NCBI GenBank assembly: GCA_030613445.1
Contig: JAUWLY010000166.1
Span: 1-6,528, forward strand
Length of the DNA stretch: 6,528 nucleotides
From: Candidatus Stahliibacteriota bacterium
GTDB taxonomy: Bacteria > Hydrothermota > Tepidihabitantia > SM23-42
Reading direction: 5' to 3'
Positions 6,524-6,528 of the stretch are shown here, one piece after another. The translations under genes were made by a program, and so were the position numbers. Positions within the stretch are counted from its first letter, which is position 1. Each line of letters begins with the position of its first letter. The notes under the pieces were generated by a model, which ran no database searches, had not been told where the DNA came from, and worked only from the letters and a program-made list of their open reading frames with translations.

Positions 6524-6528
6524 ACCTC
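6524..6528 (-). promoter_or_regulatory. Ribosome binding site of the OmpA-family gene (at window edge)
   Basis: On the minus strand GAGGT is followed by ATA and the ATG. The spacing is somewhat short, and the motif may continue beyond the window edge. Together with the Lys-rich signal peptide that follows, it supports the chosen start. The promoter is outside the window. Confidence 0.6.

Overview
The window reads as chromosome from a diderm (Gram-negative-type) bacterium. It encodes an outer-membrane channel, a periplasmic adaptor and a large OmpA-type outer-membrane protein. The style of the OmpA-family protein (short Lys-rich signal peptide, predicted barrel, stacked carboxypeptidase-regulatory-like modules, C-terminal OmpA domain) and the split MacB-type exporter recall uncultured lineages of the FCB or WOR-3/Stahlbacteria kind. 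That taxonomic guess is weak and comes from protein style only; no rRNA or other phylogenetic marker is present.

Layout. From the left edge to 4213, four plus-strand genes are packed as one operon: a TolC-family outer-membrane efflux protein (its 5' end lies outside the window), a MacA-like membrane-fusion adaptor, a MacB/LolD-type ABC ATPase and a MacB/FtsX-type permease. Junctions are a 1-nt overlap (TAATG), a 5-nt gap and an 8-nt overlap, so co-transcription and translational coupling are very likely. The operon promoter is upstream of the window.

From 4214 to 4426 lies a convergent intergenic region. It holds two palindromic structures. The first is a 136-bp block bounded by 31-bp inverted repeats with a single mismatch, which looks like a small non-autonomous mobile or REP-type element. 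The second is a perfect 19-bp stem with a GAAA loop and flanking A/T runs, which should terminate transcription from both sides.

From 6520 down to 4427, on the minus strand, a complete 697-residue OmpA-family protein is encoded. It has a signal peptide, a predicted N-terminal outer-membrane barrel, three tandem beta-sandwich modules and a peptidoglycan-binding OmpA domain.

How the genes work together. The four-gene operon encodes every part of a MacAB-TolC-like tripartite exporter: cytoplasmic ATPase, inner-membrane mechanotransmission permease, periplasmic adaptor bearing the TolC-docking RLS motif, and outer-membrane channel. The substrate cannot be told from sequence. The OmpA-family gene is convergent, has its own promoter outside the window, and has no evident functional link to the exporter beyond sharing the envelope. 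No clearly new biological system is visible. The most noteworthy items are the 136-bp inverted-repeat element and the three-module insertion in the OmpA-family protein.
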